Shown here: piece by piece, positions 55,719 to 63,308 of the stretch
Numbering within the stretch: position 1 is the stretch's first letter
Layout of the letters: the number at the start of each line of letters is the position of its first letter
Origin: CAWCLK01 sp963796225
GTDB taxonomy: Bacteria > Actinomycetota > Nitriliruptoria > Nitriliruptorales > Nitriliruptoraceae
NCBI GenBank assembly: GCA_963796225.1
Contig: CAWCLK010000030.1
Span: 71,721-135,720, forward strand
Direction: 5' to 3'
DNA: 64,000 nt
The notes under the pieces: generated by a model
Databases searched by the model: none
What the model was told of the DNA's origin: nothing
The model's input: the letters and a program-made list of their open reading frames with translations, nothing else
Translations under genes and position numbers: made by a program

Positions 55719-56893
55719 CCAGGGACACGGGCTTCAGCCGCCGTACCGCGATCGCGGGGATCGGGGCGACCGAGTTCTCCAAGGACTCGGGGCGCTCCGA
55801 GCTCCAGCTCGCCTGCGAGGCCGTCAGTGCCGCCATCGACGACGCGGGCCTGCAGCCGTCCGACGTCGACGGGCTGGTGACCTTCACCATGGACACCAAC
55901 CCCGAGATCGAGGTCGCCCGCAACGTCGGCATCGGCGACCTCAGCTTCTTCTCGCGCATCCACTACGGCGGCGGGGCGGCCTGCGCGACCATCCAGCAGG
56001 CCGCGATGGCCGTGGCCACCGGCATGGCCGAGGTCGTCGTCGCCTACCGGGCGTTCAACGAGCGGTCCGGACGTCGGTTCGGCTCCGGCTCCAAGCAGTG
56101 GGAACCGACCGCCGAGGGCGTGGCCTTCGGCTGGTACACGACCTACGGCTTCATGACGCCCGCCGCGTGGGTCGCGATGTTCGCCACCCGGTACCTGCAC
56201 ACCTACGGGCTGACCCCCGACGCCTTCGGTCCGGTGTCGGTGGCCGCGCGCCGACACGCGGCGACGAACCCGGCCGCGCACTTCTTCGAGCGCCCCATCA
56301 CCCTCGCCGACCACCACAGCTCGCGCTGGATCGTCGAGCCGCTGCGGCTGCTCGACTGCTGCCAGGAGACCGATGGCGGCCAGGCCGTCGTGGTCACCAC
56401 GGCCGAGCGGGCTCGTGACCTGCCGAACGTCCCGGCGCTGGTCGTCGGGGCGGCCCAGGGCTCGGGTGCCGGCCAGGAGCAGATGACCTCCTACTACAGG
56501 GACGACCTCACCGGTCTGCCCGAGATGGGGGTCGTCGCCCAGCAGCTGTGGGCGCAGGCGGGCATCGGGCCGGGCGACGTCCAGACCGCCGTGATCTACG
56601 ACCACTTCACCCCGTTCGTGCTGTCCCAGCTCGAGGAGTTCGGGTTCTGCGGACGGGGCGAGGCCGCCGACTTCGTCGCCGACGGCGGCATCGAGATCGA
56701 CGGCCACCTGCCGGTGAACACCCACGGTGGCCAGCTCGGCGAGGCCTACCTGCACGGCATGAACGGCGTGGCCGAGGCGGTCCGCCAGGTGCGGGGCACC
56801 GCCGTCAACCAGGTCGACGACGTCGACCACGTCCTCGTGACCGCCGGCACGGGCGTGCCGACCAGCGGCCTGATCCTCGGAGCAGATGAATGA
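55715..56893 (+). CDS. ltp2: Ltp2-like thiolase-fold aldolase
   Basis: 392 residues. It has a thiolase fold but no nucleophilic Cys at the usual place (YGGGAACATIQQAAMAVATG). Conserved C-terminal parts are TAVIYDHFTPFVLSQLEEFGFCGRGE and NTHGGQLGEAYLHGMNG, whose Tyr residues correspond to the catalytic tyrosines described for Ltp2. Ltp2, docked on the DUF35 domain of ChsH2, performs retro-aldol cleavage releasing propionyl-CoA and androstenedione-type nuclei. The order chsH2-chsH1-ltp2 is the same as in Mycobacterium. Confidence 0.88.
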   Translation: MTRDTGFSRRTAIAGIGATEFSKDSGRSELQLACEAVSAAIDDAGLQPSDVDGLVTFTMDTNPEIEVARNVGIGDLSFFSRIHYGGGAACATIQQAAMAVATGMAEVVVAYRAFNERSGRRFGSGSKQWEPTAEGVAFGWYTTYGFMTPAAWVAMFATRYLHTYGLTPDAFGPVSVAARRHAATNPAAHFFERPITLADHHSSRWIVEPLRLLDCCQETDGGQAVVVTTAERARDLPNVPALVVGAAQGSGAGQEQMTSYYRDDLTGLPEMGVVAQQLWAQAGIGPGDVQTAVIYDHFTPFVLSQLEEFGFCGRGEAADFVADGGIEIDGHLPVNTHGGQLGEAYLHGMNGVAEAVRQVRGTAVNQVDDVDHVLVTAGTGVPTSGLILGADE

Positions 56894-58011
56894 GCACGGA
56901 GCTGCAGCGACAGTTCGGCATGGACGTCCCCGTGTGGGGCTTCACCTACGAGCCCGAGGTGGCGGCCGCCATCTCGCGCGAGGGAGGCTTCGGCGTCCTC
57001 GGCTGCATCCGCTTCGGCGGGGACGCCGACGAGATGCGCGAGGCCGTGCGCTTCCTCGAGAAGGAGTCTGGCGGTCGCCCGTTCGGCCTGAACGTGGTGA
57101 TGCCGGTCTCGTCGGAGGTGGTCGACACCAGCGACCTCGACGACCTCGAGTCCAAGCTCGAGGCGATGATCCCCCAGGAGCACCGCGACTTCGTCGAGCG
57201 GTTCCTCGAGGAGCACGACATCCCGCCGATGCCCGACGACGCCGAGGAGGAGGCCCGCGGGGTCCTCGGGTGGACGCCGCAGACCGGGGCGGTCCAGCTC
57301 GAGGTGGCGATGGAGTCCAACCTCGCGATGCTGGCCTCGGCGCTGGGCCCGCCGCCCCGCGAGTCCATCGACGCCGCCCACGACAAGGGCATCCCGGTGT
57401 CCGCGCTGGTCGGGCGCGTCGACCAGGCCCTCAAGCAGCGCGAGCAGGGCGTGGACATCGTGGTCGCGCAGGGCACCGAGGCCGGGGGCCACACGGGCGA
57501 GATCGCCGGGATGGTGCTGACGCCCGAGGTGGTGGACGCCGTGGCGCCCGCCCCGGTGCTGCACGCCGGCGGCGTGGGGAACGGACGCCAGCTGGCCGCC
57601 GCACTGGCGCTCGGCGCCCAGGGCGCCTGGACCGGGTCGGTCTGGCTCGCCTCCACCGAGCTGCACCAGCCGCAGATGATCCAGGACATGCTCGCCCGGG
57701 CCGAGGCACGCGACACGATCCGCTCGCGCAGCCTCACCGGCAAGCCGGCCCGCCAGCTCCGCACGCCGTGGATCGACGCCTGGGAGGACCCGGCCAACCC
57801 GGACCCGCTGCCGATGCCACTGCAGTACCTGCTGACGATCGACGCGCTGGCCCGGATGCGCGCGGCGGGGCGGTACGACCTGGTCGGCACGCCCGGCGGG
57901 CAGGTCCTCGGGTCCATCCACGAGACCCGGCCCGTGGCCCAGATCATGCAGTCGCTGCGCGAGGAGAGCGCCGCGGCGTCGCAGGCCGTGGACACCGGGC
58001 TGGGTCGTTGA
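56890..58011 (+). CDS. Nitronate monooxygenase / 2-nitropropane-dioxygenase-like FMN protein
   Basis: 373 residues, TIM-barrel flavoprotein. PVWGFTYEPEVAAAISREGGFGVLG is the N-terminal barrel strand, GTEAGGHTGEIAGM is the FMN phosphate site and HAGGVGNGRQLAAALALGAQGAWTGS the next. A protein of this family (Rv3553) is in the steroid-degradation regulon of Mycobacterium next to ipdAB, with a presumed reductase or enoyl-CoA-type role rather than nitroalkane oxidation. It overlaps ltp2 by 4 bases, so it is in the same operon. Confidence 0.82.
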   Translation: MSTELQRQFGMDVPVWGFTYEPEVAAAISREGGFGVLGCIRFGGDADEMREAVRFLEKESGGRPFGLNVVMPVSSEVVDTSDLDDLESKLEAMIPQEHRDFVERFLEEHDIPPMPDDAEEEARGVLGWTPQTGAVQLEVAMESNLAMLASALGPPPRESIDAAHDKGIPVSALVGRVDQALKQREQGVDIVVAQGTEAGGHTGEIAGMVLTPEVVDAVAPAPVLHAGGVGNGRQLAAALALGAQGAWTGSVWLASTELHQPQMIQDMLARAEARDTIRSRSLTGKPARQLRTPWIDAWEDPANPDPLPMPLQYLLTIDALARMRAAGRYDLVGTPGGQVLGSIHETRPVAQIMQSLREESAAASQAVDTGLGR

Positions 58012-58036
58012 GCGGCGCAGTCTTCGGATCGGAGTG

Positions 58037-58057
58037 GACCTGACGACCCGTCAGGTC
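58037..58057. promoter_or_regulatory. Palindromic operator candidate, 21-bp perfect
   Basis: Core CTGACGACCCGTCAG at 58040-58054, extended to nine-base perfect arms. It lies in the 114-bp gap before the P450 start, 71 bases from GTG 58126. Confidence 0.75.
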
Positions 58058-58074
58058 TACGCTGGCCGACGAAC

Positions 58075-58088
58075 TGCAACGTGTTCTA
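58075..58088. promoter_or_regulatory. KstR-type box (tgcAACgtGTTcta)
   Basis: Full match to TnnAACnnGTTnnA. The GTG inside it could be read as an early start for the P450 frame, but its place in an operator and lack of a ribosome-binding site favour GTG 58126. Confidence 0.72.
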
Positions 58089-58125
58089 CCGACGCGACGC
58101 GCGCCCGATCGAGAGGCCCCACGAC

Positions 58126-59337
58126 GTGGACCTGTCCGACATCCGGCTGTACGACCCGGCGGTGTTCGCCGAGCGGTTGCCCTTCGAGTGGTTCGACCAC
58201 CTGCGTGCCCACGCCCCGGTGCACAAGTTCGACGACCCGATCCAGGGCGTGCCGTTCTGGGCGGTCACCCGCCACGAGGACGTCGTGGCGGTGTCCCGAC
58301 AACCGGAGCTGTTCTCGTCCTACGAACGGACCTCGCTCTTCCGCGAGTCGACCCCCGACGAGCTCCTGCAGCAGCAGCTCATGATGCTCAACCAGGACCC
58401 GCCCGAGCACACGCGGCTGCGCAGCATCGTGAACAAGGGGTTCACGCCCCGCGTGATCGGTCGGCTCGAGGAACGGATCGCGCAGTACGCGGCCGAGATC
58501 GTCGACCGTGCCATCGCCAAGGGCGAGGGCGACTTCGTCGAGATGGTGTCGGCCGAGCTGCCGCTCGAGGTGATCGCCGAGATCATGGGCGCCCCACTCG
58601 AGGACCGCGGCACCATCTTCGAGCTGTCGAACCGGCTGATCGGGTTCGACGACCCCGAGTTCAACACCTCGCAGGAGGAGGCCACCCAGGCGGCGGCCGA
58701 GATGTACGTCTACTCCGAGGAGATGCGCCAGCAGCGCGAGGCCGAGCCGCGGGACGACGTCCTCACCCGGTTGACGCAGGCCGAGGTCGACGGGCAGCAG
58801 CTCGAGCCGCTCGAGTTCAACCTCTTCTTCCTCCTCCTGGCCGTCGCCGGCAACGAGACCACCCGCAACGCGATCTCCCACGGCATGCAGGCGTTCTTCG
58901 ACCACCCTGACCAGTGGGAGCGCTTCGTCGCGGACCCCCAGGGACTGTCGGCCACGATGGCCGACGAGGTGATCCGGTGGGCGACCCCGGTGATGGAGTT
59001 CCGCCGCACGGCGATGGACGACACCGCCATCGGGGGCGTGCCCATCGCGAAGGGGGACAAGGTCGTCGTCTACTACATCTCGGCCAACCGCGACGAGACG
59101 GTGTTCGACGACCCGTACACCTTCGACATCGGGCGGGACCCGAACCCCCACATCGCCTTCGGTGGCGGCGGACCGCACTTCTGCCTCGGATCGCACCTGG
59201 CCCGGCTCGAGGTCCGCAAGGTCTTCGAGGCGATCGCCGAACGCATGCCCGGCATCGCCCCGACGCAGGCGCCCCGGCGGCTGCAGTCCAACTTCATCAA
59301 CGGCATCAAGGAGCTGCCGGTCCGCTTCGCCAGCTGA
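58126..59337 (+). CDS. Cytochrome P450, CYP125/CYP142/CYP124-like
   Basis: 403 residues from GTG 58126, preceded by GAGAGG. The I-helix AGNETTRNAISHGMQAF, with Asn-Glu in place of the common Asp/Glu-Thr, is characteristic of the sterol-oxidising actinobacterial CYP124/125/142 group. The K-helix region is DEVIRWATPVMEFRRTA and the heme loop FGGGGPHFCLGSHLAR, with heme-ligand Cys at about 353. It would hydroxylate and further oxidise the terminal side-chain carbon (C26/27), the entry step to side-chain activation. Electrons may come from the ferredoxin at 36207. A CoA ligase follows 23 bp downstream. Confidence 0.88.
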   Translation: MDLSDIRLYDPAVFAERLPFEWFDHLRAHAPVHKFDDPIQGVPFWAVTRHEDVVAVSRQPELFSSYERTSLFRESTPDELLQQQLMMLNQDPPEHTRLRSIVNKGFTPRVIGRLEERIAQYAAEIVDRAIAKGEGDFVEMVSAELPLEVIAEIMGAPLEDRGTIFELSNRLIGFDDPEFNTSQEEATQAAAEMYVYSEEMRQQREAEPRDDVLTRLTQAEVDGQQLEPLEFNLFFLLLAVAGNETTRNAISHGMQAFFDHPDQWERFVADPQGLSATMADEVIRWATPVMEFRRTAMDDTAIGGVPIAKGDKVVVYYISANRDETVFDDPYTFDIGRDPNPHIAFGGGGPHFCLGSHLARLEVRKVFEAIAERMPGIAPTQAPRRLQSNFINGIKELPVRFAS

Positions 59338-59360
59338 CCGGTGAGGGAGAGGGAACACCC

Positions 59361-60942
59361 ATGAGCGAGCAGACCACCGACGCCCAGCCCGTCTTCGGCA
59401 TCTGGAACATCGCCCGGGCGACGCCCGACGCGGACTGCCTGGTCGAACCCGACGACACCGCCTACACCGCCGCGGAGGTCGTGGCCAGGGCGCACCGGAC
59501 GGCCAACGGCCTGCAGGCGATGGGGCTGGGGCGGGGCGACAAGGTCGCGGTGCTGCTGCCCAACCGCGTCGAGTACTTCGACCTGCTGCTCGGCACCGGC
59601 GAGTCCGGCATGCACATGGTGCCGATCAACTGGCATCTCTCCGGGAAGGAGATCGCCTACATCGTCGAGGACTCGGGCGCCAAGGCCCTGGTCGGTGACG
59701 TCCGCTTCGCCGAGCAGCTGGCCACCGTGCTCGACGAGGTCGACCTGCCCGAGGACGCCCGCTTCGCCGTCGGCGGGGCGGTCGAGGGCTACCGCGACTT
59801 CGCCGCCTGGCAGGCCGAGCAGTCGGCCGACGAACCGGCCGAGCGCCCCGCCGGCGACATCATGCCCTACACCTCCGGCACCACCGGTCGCCCGAAGGGC
59901 GTCGAGCGGCCGCTGGCCGACATCGACGCCGACACCAAGTCCGCGCAGGGGTCGTTCCTCACGCACCTGTTCGGGATGGCGACGCCCGACCACGTGCAGC
60001 TCACCGTCGCGCCGCTCTACCACACGGCGGTGACCAACTTCGCCCAGGCGTCGCTGCACGCCGGGCCACCGCGTGGTGCTCATGGACAAGTGGACCCCCG
60101 AGGGGTGCCTGGAGAAGATCGACCGCTATGGCGTCACCACCTCGCACATGGTCCCGACCATGTTCCACCGCATGCTGCGCCTGCCGAAGGAGGTCCGCGA
60201 CCGCTACGACGTCTCCAGCGTGTCGCACATGATCCACTCGGCCGCCCCGTGCCCGGTCCCGACCAAGCGCGCCATGCTCGACTGGTGGGGCCCGGCGATC
60301 TGGGAGTACTACGCGGCCAGCGAGGGCGGGGGCACGATCTCCTCGCCGCAGGACTGGGAGGCCAAGCCCGGCACGGTCGGCAAGGCCTGGCCCATCTCCG
60401 AGGTCATCATCTCCGACGACGAGGGCAACGAGCTGCCCCCGGGCGAGGTCGGCACCATCTGGATGCGGATGGGCCAGCACCGGTTCGAGTACCACGGCGA
60501 CGAGGAGAAGACCAAGAAGTCGTGGAACGACCAGGGCTTCTTCACCGTCGGTGACGTCGGCGAGATGGACGAGGACGGCTACCTGTTCCTCCGCGACCGC
60601 AAGGTCGACATGATCATCTCCGGCGGCGTGAACATCTACCCGGCCGAGATCGAGTCGGTGCTCATGCAGCACCCGAAGGTCCTCGACTGCGCCGTCTTCG
60701 GCATCCCCAACGACGACTGGGGCGAGGAGGTCAAGGCCGCGGTCCAGCCGTCCGACGACGCCCCCGCCGGCCCCGAGCTCGAGCAGGAGCTGCTGGCCTA
60801 CCTCGCCGAGCACCTCGGCGGCTACAAGGTCCCGCGCTCGATCGACTTCCACGACGACTTCCCGCGCACCGAGACGGGCAAGCTCGTCAAGCGCACCCTG
60901 CGCGACCCCTACTGGGAGGGCCGCGAGAGCGCCCTGGTCTGA
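59361..60942 (+). CDS. Acyl-CoA synthetase (FadD17/FadD19-type), one +1 frame break
   Basis: About 526 residues. The ATP loop is YTSGTTGRPKGVERP, the A5 motif is YYAASEGGGT, A7/A8 read FFTVGDVGEMDEDGYLFLRDRKVDMIISGGVNIYPAEIE, and the catalytic Lys lies in RTETGKLVKRTLRD. It should activate the carboxylate produced by the P450 as a CoA ester. The frame breaks near 60068 (GCCGGGCCACC for GCCGGCCACC), giving ASLHAGHRVVLMDKW when corrected. It starts with ATG after GGAGAGGGA. Confidence 0.85.
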
Positions 60943-60982
60943 CGGCGGGTCGGCCTCTCTCGAGGCGGCGTGCGGGCGGCGG

Positions 60983-60998
60983 GGCGCGGGTTTCGTGC
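60983..60998. repeat. Single GCGCGGGTTTCGTGCG repeat copy
   Basis: A 16-base copy of the element clustered at 14168-14348 and 51910-52026, located 40 bases after the CoA-ligase stop in a 285-bp intergenic region. Confidence 0.6.
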
Positions 60999-61027
60999 GC
61001 CCCGCCCCGTCCCGACCCGCTCGGTAC

Positions 61028-61139
61028 TGGGTGCATGAACGAGGCCAGACCGTGGCCCATGCACCCAATGGACGCCTGCCGGCCGGTCCTCACCGGTGCT
61101 GGGTGCATGAACGAGGCCGGGCGGCCACCCATGCACCCA
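61028..61139. repeat. Two tandem TGGGTGCATGAACGAGGCC hairpins
   Basis: Each copy has arms TGGGTGCATG and CATGCACCCA, at 61028-61037/61058-61067 and 61100-61109/61130-61139. The stems start with an identical AACGAGGCC loop section and are 72 bp apart. They may terminate transcription from the CoA-ligase gene or act as a transcript-stability element before the next promoter. Confidence 0.75.
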
Positions 61140-61171
61140 ATGTCGTCGTGGACGCGCGGTTGCCTTCCGAG

Positions 61172-61185
61172 TGGAACGTGTTCTA
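61172..61185. promoter_or_regulatory. KstR-type box (tggAACgtGTTcta)
   Basis: Full match to TnnAACnnGTTnnA. The overlapping TAGTAT could be a -10 element for the DUF35-Ltp4-Ltp3 operon. It is 43 bases from ATG 61228. Confidence 0.75.
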
Positions 61186-61190
61186 GTATC

Positions 61191-61207
61191 CCTGACGGGT
61201 CGTCAGG
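61191..61207. promoter_or_regulatory. Palindromic operator candidate (CCTGACGGGTCGTCAGG)
   Basis: Perfect palindrome, reverse complement of the CTGACGACCCGTCAG core. It begins 6 bases right of the KstR-type box and ends 21 bases before ATG 61228. Confidence 0.75.
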
Positions 61208-61227
61208 AACAGTGGAGAGGGAGAGCC

Positions 61228-62211
61228 ATGGCGCAGTCGACGGGTGTCCTCGAGGCGCCGCACGTCCTCGAGTTCCCGTACACGCGCTCGACGGGGCCGG
61301 TCCTCGGGGCGTTCCTGGCGGGGCTGAAGGCGGGGCGCGTGCTCGGCGTGAAGGCCGAGGACGGGCGGGTGCTGGTGCCGCCGCAGGAGTACGACCCGGT
61401 CACCTCCCACGGCATCGACGAGCTCGTCGAGGTCGGTGACCACGGCACGGTGACCACGTGGACGTGGAACCACACGCCCAAGGAGGGCCAGCCCACCGAC
61501 CGGCCGTTCGCCTGGGCGCTCGTGACGCTCGACGGGGCGGACACGCCCATGCTCCACGCCCTGCACGTCGATTCGCCCGACGAGGTGTCGACGGGCATGC
61601 GGGTCCGGATCCGCTGGGCCGACGAGCGCGAGGGGACGATCCACGACATCGCGGGCTTCGAGCCTGCGGAACCCACGCCCGACGCCGTGGCCGGTCCGAC
61701 CGACGCGGGGCGTGCGGGTGACGCCGAGCAGGTCGAGGTCGTCACCACGCCGATCCGCATCGCCATGACCTACCGCCCCGGCGAAGCGGCCGAGCCGTTC
61801 CTGCTGGGCACCCAGCGCCGTGAGCTGCTGGGTCGCCGGTGCTCGCAGTGCGAGAAGGTCTACCTCCCGCCCCGCGGCGTGTGCTCGATGTGCGGGGCGG
61901 CGTTCACCGACGAGCAGGTCGCGTGCGGCCCGAACGGGACCGTGGCCACCTTCCTCGTGGTCAACGTGCCCTTCGCCTCGCAGGAGATCGACCCGCCCTA
62001 CACCGCGGTCGAGGTGCTCTTCGACGGGGCGCACATCACCTCGCAGTTCCTGCTGCTCGGCACGCCGGTCGAGGACGTGCGCATCGGCATGCGCGTGCGT
62101 GCCGTCTGGGACGACGCCGACGAGCTCACGCCGACGCTGTCCAACGTCACCCACGTCGAGGCGATCGACGAACCGGACGTCCCGTACGAGGACGTCCAGG
62201 CCTACGGCTGA
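61228..62211 (+). CDS. Double OB-fold DUF35 protein (Rv3521-like aldolase partner)
   Basis: 327 residues from ATG 61228, which follows GGAGAGGGAGA; the upstream in-frame GTG at 61171 lies in the operator and is unlikely. There are two OB-fold halves. The first (about 20-130) lacks the ribbon. The second has the zinc ribbon Cys205-x2-Cys208 and Cys219-x2-Cys222, then ACGPNGTVATFLVVNVPF. DUF35 proteins dock onto thiolase-fold aldolases. The following two genes are such proteins, and the same trio (Rv3521-Ltp4-Ltp3) is in the mycobacterial KstR regulon. Confidence 0.85.
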   Translation: MAQSTGVLEAPHVLEFPYTRSTGPVLGAFLAGLKAGRVLGVKAEDGRVLVPPQEYDPVTSHGIDELVEVGDHGTVTTWTWNHTPKEGQPTDRPFAWALVTLDGADTPMLHALHVDSPDEVSTGMRVRIRWADEREGTIHDIAGFEPAEPTPDAVAGPTDAGRAGDAEQVEVVTTPIRIAMTYRPGEAAEPFLLGTQRRELLGRRCSQCEKVYLPPRGVCSMCGAAFTDEQVACGPNGTVATFLVVNVPFASQEIDPPYTAVEVLFDGAHITSQFLLLGTPVEDVRIGMRVRAVWDDADELTPTLSNVTHVEAIDEPDVPYEDVQAYG

Positions 62212-62256
62212 CCGCCGCCCCGCCACCGCCGCCGACCCCCTGCAAAGGCATCCCGC

Positions 62257-63306
62257 ATGCGTGACGTCGCGATCGTCTCGTTCTCCCAGGCCGCGTTCCC
62301 CGAGACCCGCCTGAACGAACCCGAGCTGCTCCTTCCCGTCCTCGACGAGGTGGCCGGCCGGGTCGGGCTCGAGAAGACCGAGATCGGGTTCACCTGCTCG
62401 GGCTCCAGCGACTACCTGGCGGGCGCCCCGTTCTCGTTCGTCGCGGCCCTGGACGCCGTCGGCCCGTGGCCGCCGATCGCCGAGAGCCACGTCGAGATGG
62501 ACGGCGCGTGGGCCCTGTACGAGGCCTGGCTGTGGCTGCAGGCCGGCGACGCCGACACCGCGCTGGTGTACGCCTTCGGCAAGACCAGTCCGTCGGACGT
62601 CTCCCGGACGCTGGCGCTGCAGCTCGAGCCCTACACGCTCGGCCCGCTGTTCCCCGACAGCCACGCGCTGGCGGGACTGCAGGCCCGGGCGCTGCTCGAC
62701 GCCGGCCACGCCACCGAGGAGTCGCTGGCCGAGGTCGCGGCCCGGGCCAACCGCGACGCGCGCGACAACCCGCACGCCGTCCGGGCGGGGGAGTGGACCG
62801 CCGAGGACGTGCTCGCCCAGGACATGCTCGCCGACCCCCTCCGGGTCGGCCAGGCGCCCCCGACCACCGACGGGTGCGCAGCGATCGTGCTGGCCGCCGG
62901 TGACCGCGCCCGCGAGCTGACGGACACGCCCGTCTGGATCCGCGGCATCGACCACCGCGTCGAGTCCCACGCCCTCGGCACCCGCGACCTCACGGACTCG
63001 ACGTCCGCACGCGACGCCGCGAGGCAGGCCGGGCTGAACGGCGACCCGGTCGACCTGGTCGAGCTGCACACCCGCTACGCCCACGAGGAGGTCCTGCTCC
63101 GCCGCGCCATGGGGCTGGACGCCGAGGACCTGCGGGTCACGCCGTCGGGCGGGGCGCTGGCCTCCGACCCCTTCATGGCCACGGGGCTCACCCGGATCGG
63201 CGAGGCGGCGCGCCGCCTCGCGGAGGGGGAGGGACGACGCGCCCTGGCGCACGCGCAGGCGGGACCGTGCCTGCAGCAGAACCTCGTCACGATGCTGGAG
63301 GCCTGA
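62257..63306 (+). CDS. Thiolase-fold lipid-transfer-type protein (Ltp4-like)
   Basis: 349 residues, intact, slightly shorter than a full thiolase. VAIVSFSQAAFPETRLNEPELLLPVLDEVAGRVGLEKTEIGF is the N-terminal strand-helix unit. The nucleophilic Cys position is not conserved (ESHVEMDGAWALYEAWLWLQAGD). The C-terminal half has VDLVELHTRYAHEEVLLRRAMGL and TPSGGALASDPFMATGLTRIGEAA. The pattern matches Ltp4 (Rv3522), which pairs with Ltp3 and a DUF35 protein; the cleaved bond is not firmly known. 45 bp after the DUF35 gene. Confidence 0.83.
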   Translation: MRDVAIVSFSQAAFPETRLNEPELLLPVLDEVAGRVGLEKTEIGFTCSGSSDYLAGAPFSFVAALDAVGPWPPIAESHVEMDGAWALYEAWLWLQAGDADTALVYAFGKTSPSDVSRTLALQLEPYTLGPLFPDSHALAGLQARALLDAGHATEESLAEVAARANRDARDNPHAVRAGEWTAEDVLAQDMLADPLRVGQAPPTTDGCAAIVLAAGDRARELTDTPVWIRGIDHRVESHALGTRDLTDSTSARDAARQAGLNGDPVDLVELHTRYAHEEVLLRRAMGLDAEDLRVTPSGGALASDPFMATGLTRIGEAARRLAEGEGRRALAHAQAGPCLQQNLVTMLEA

Positions 63307-63308
63307 GC

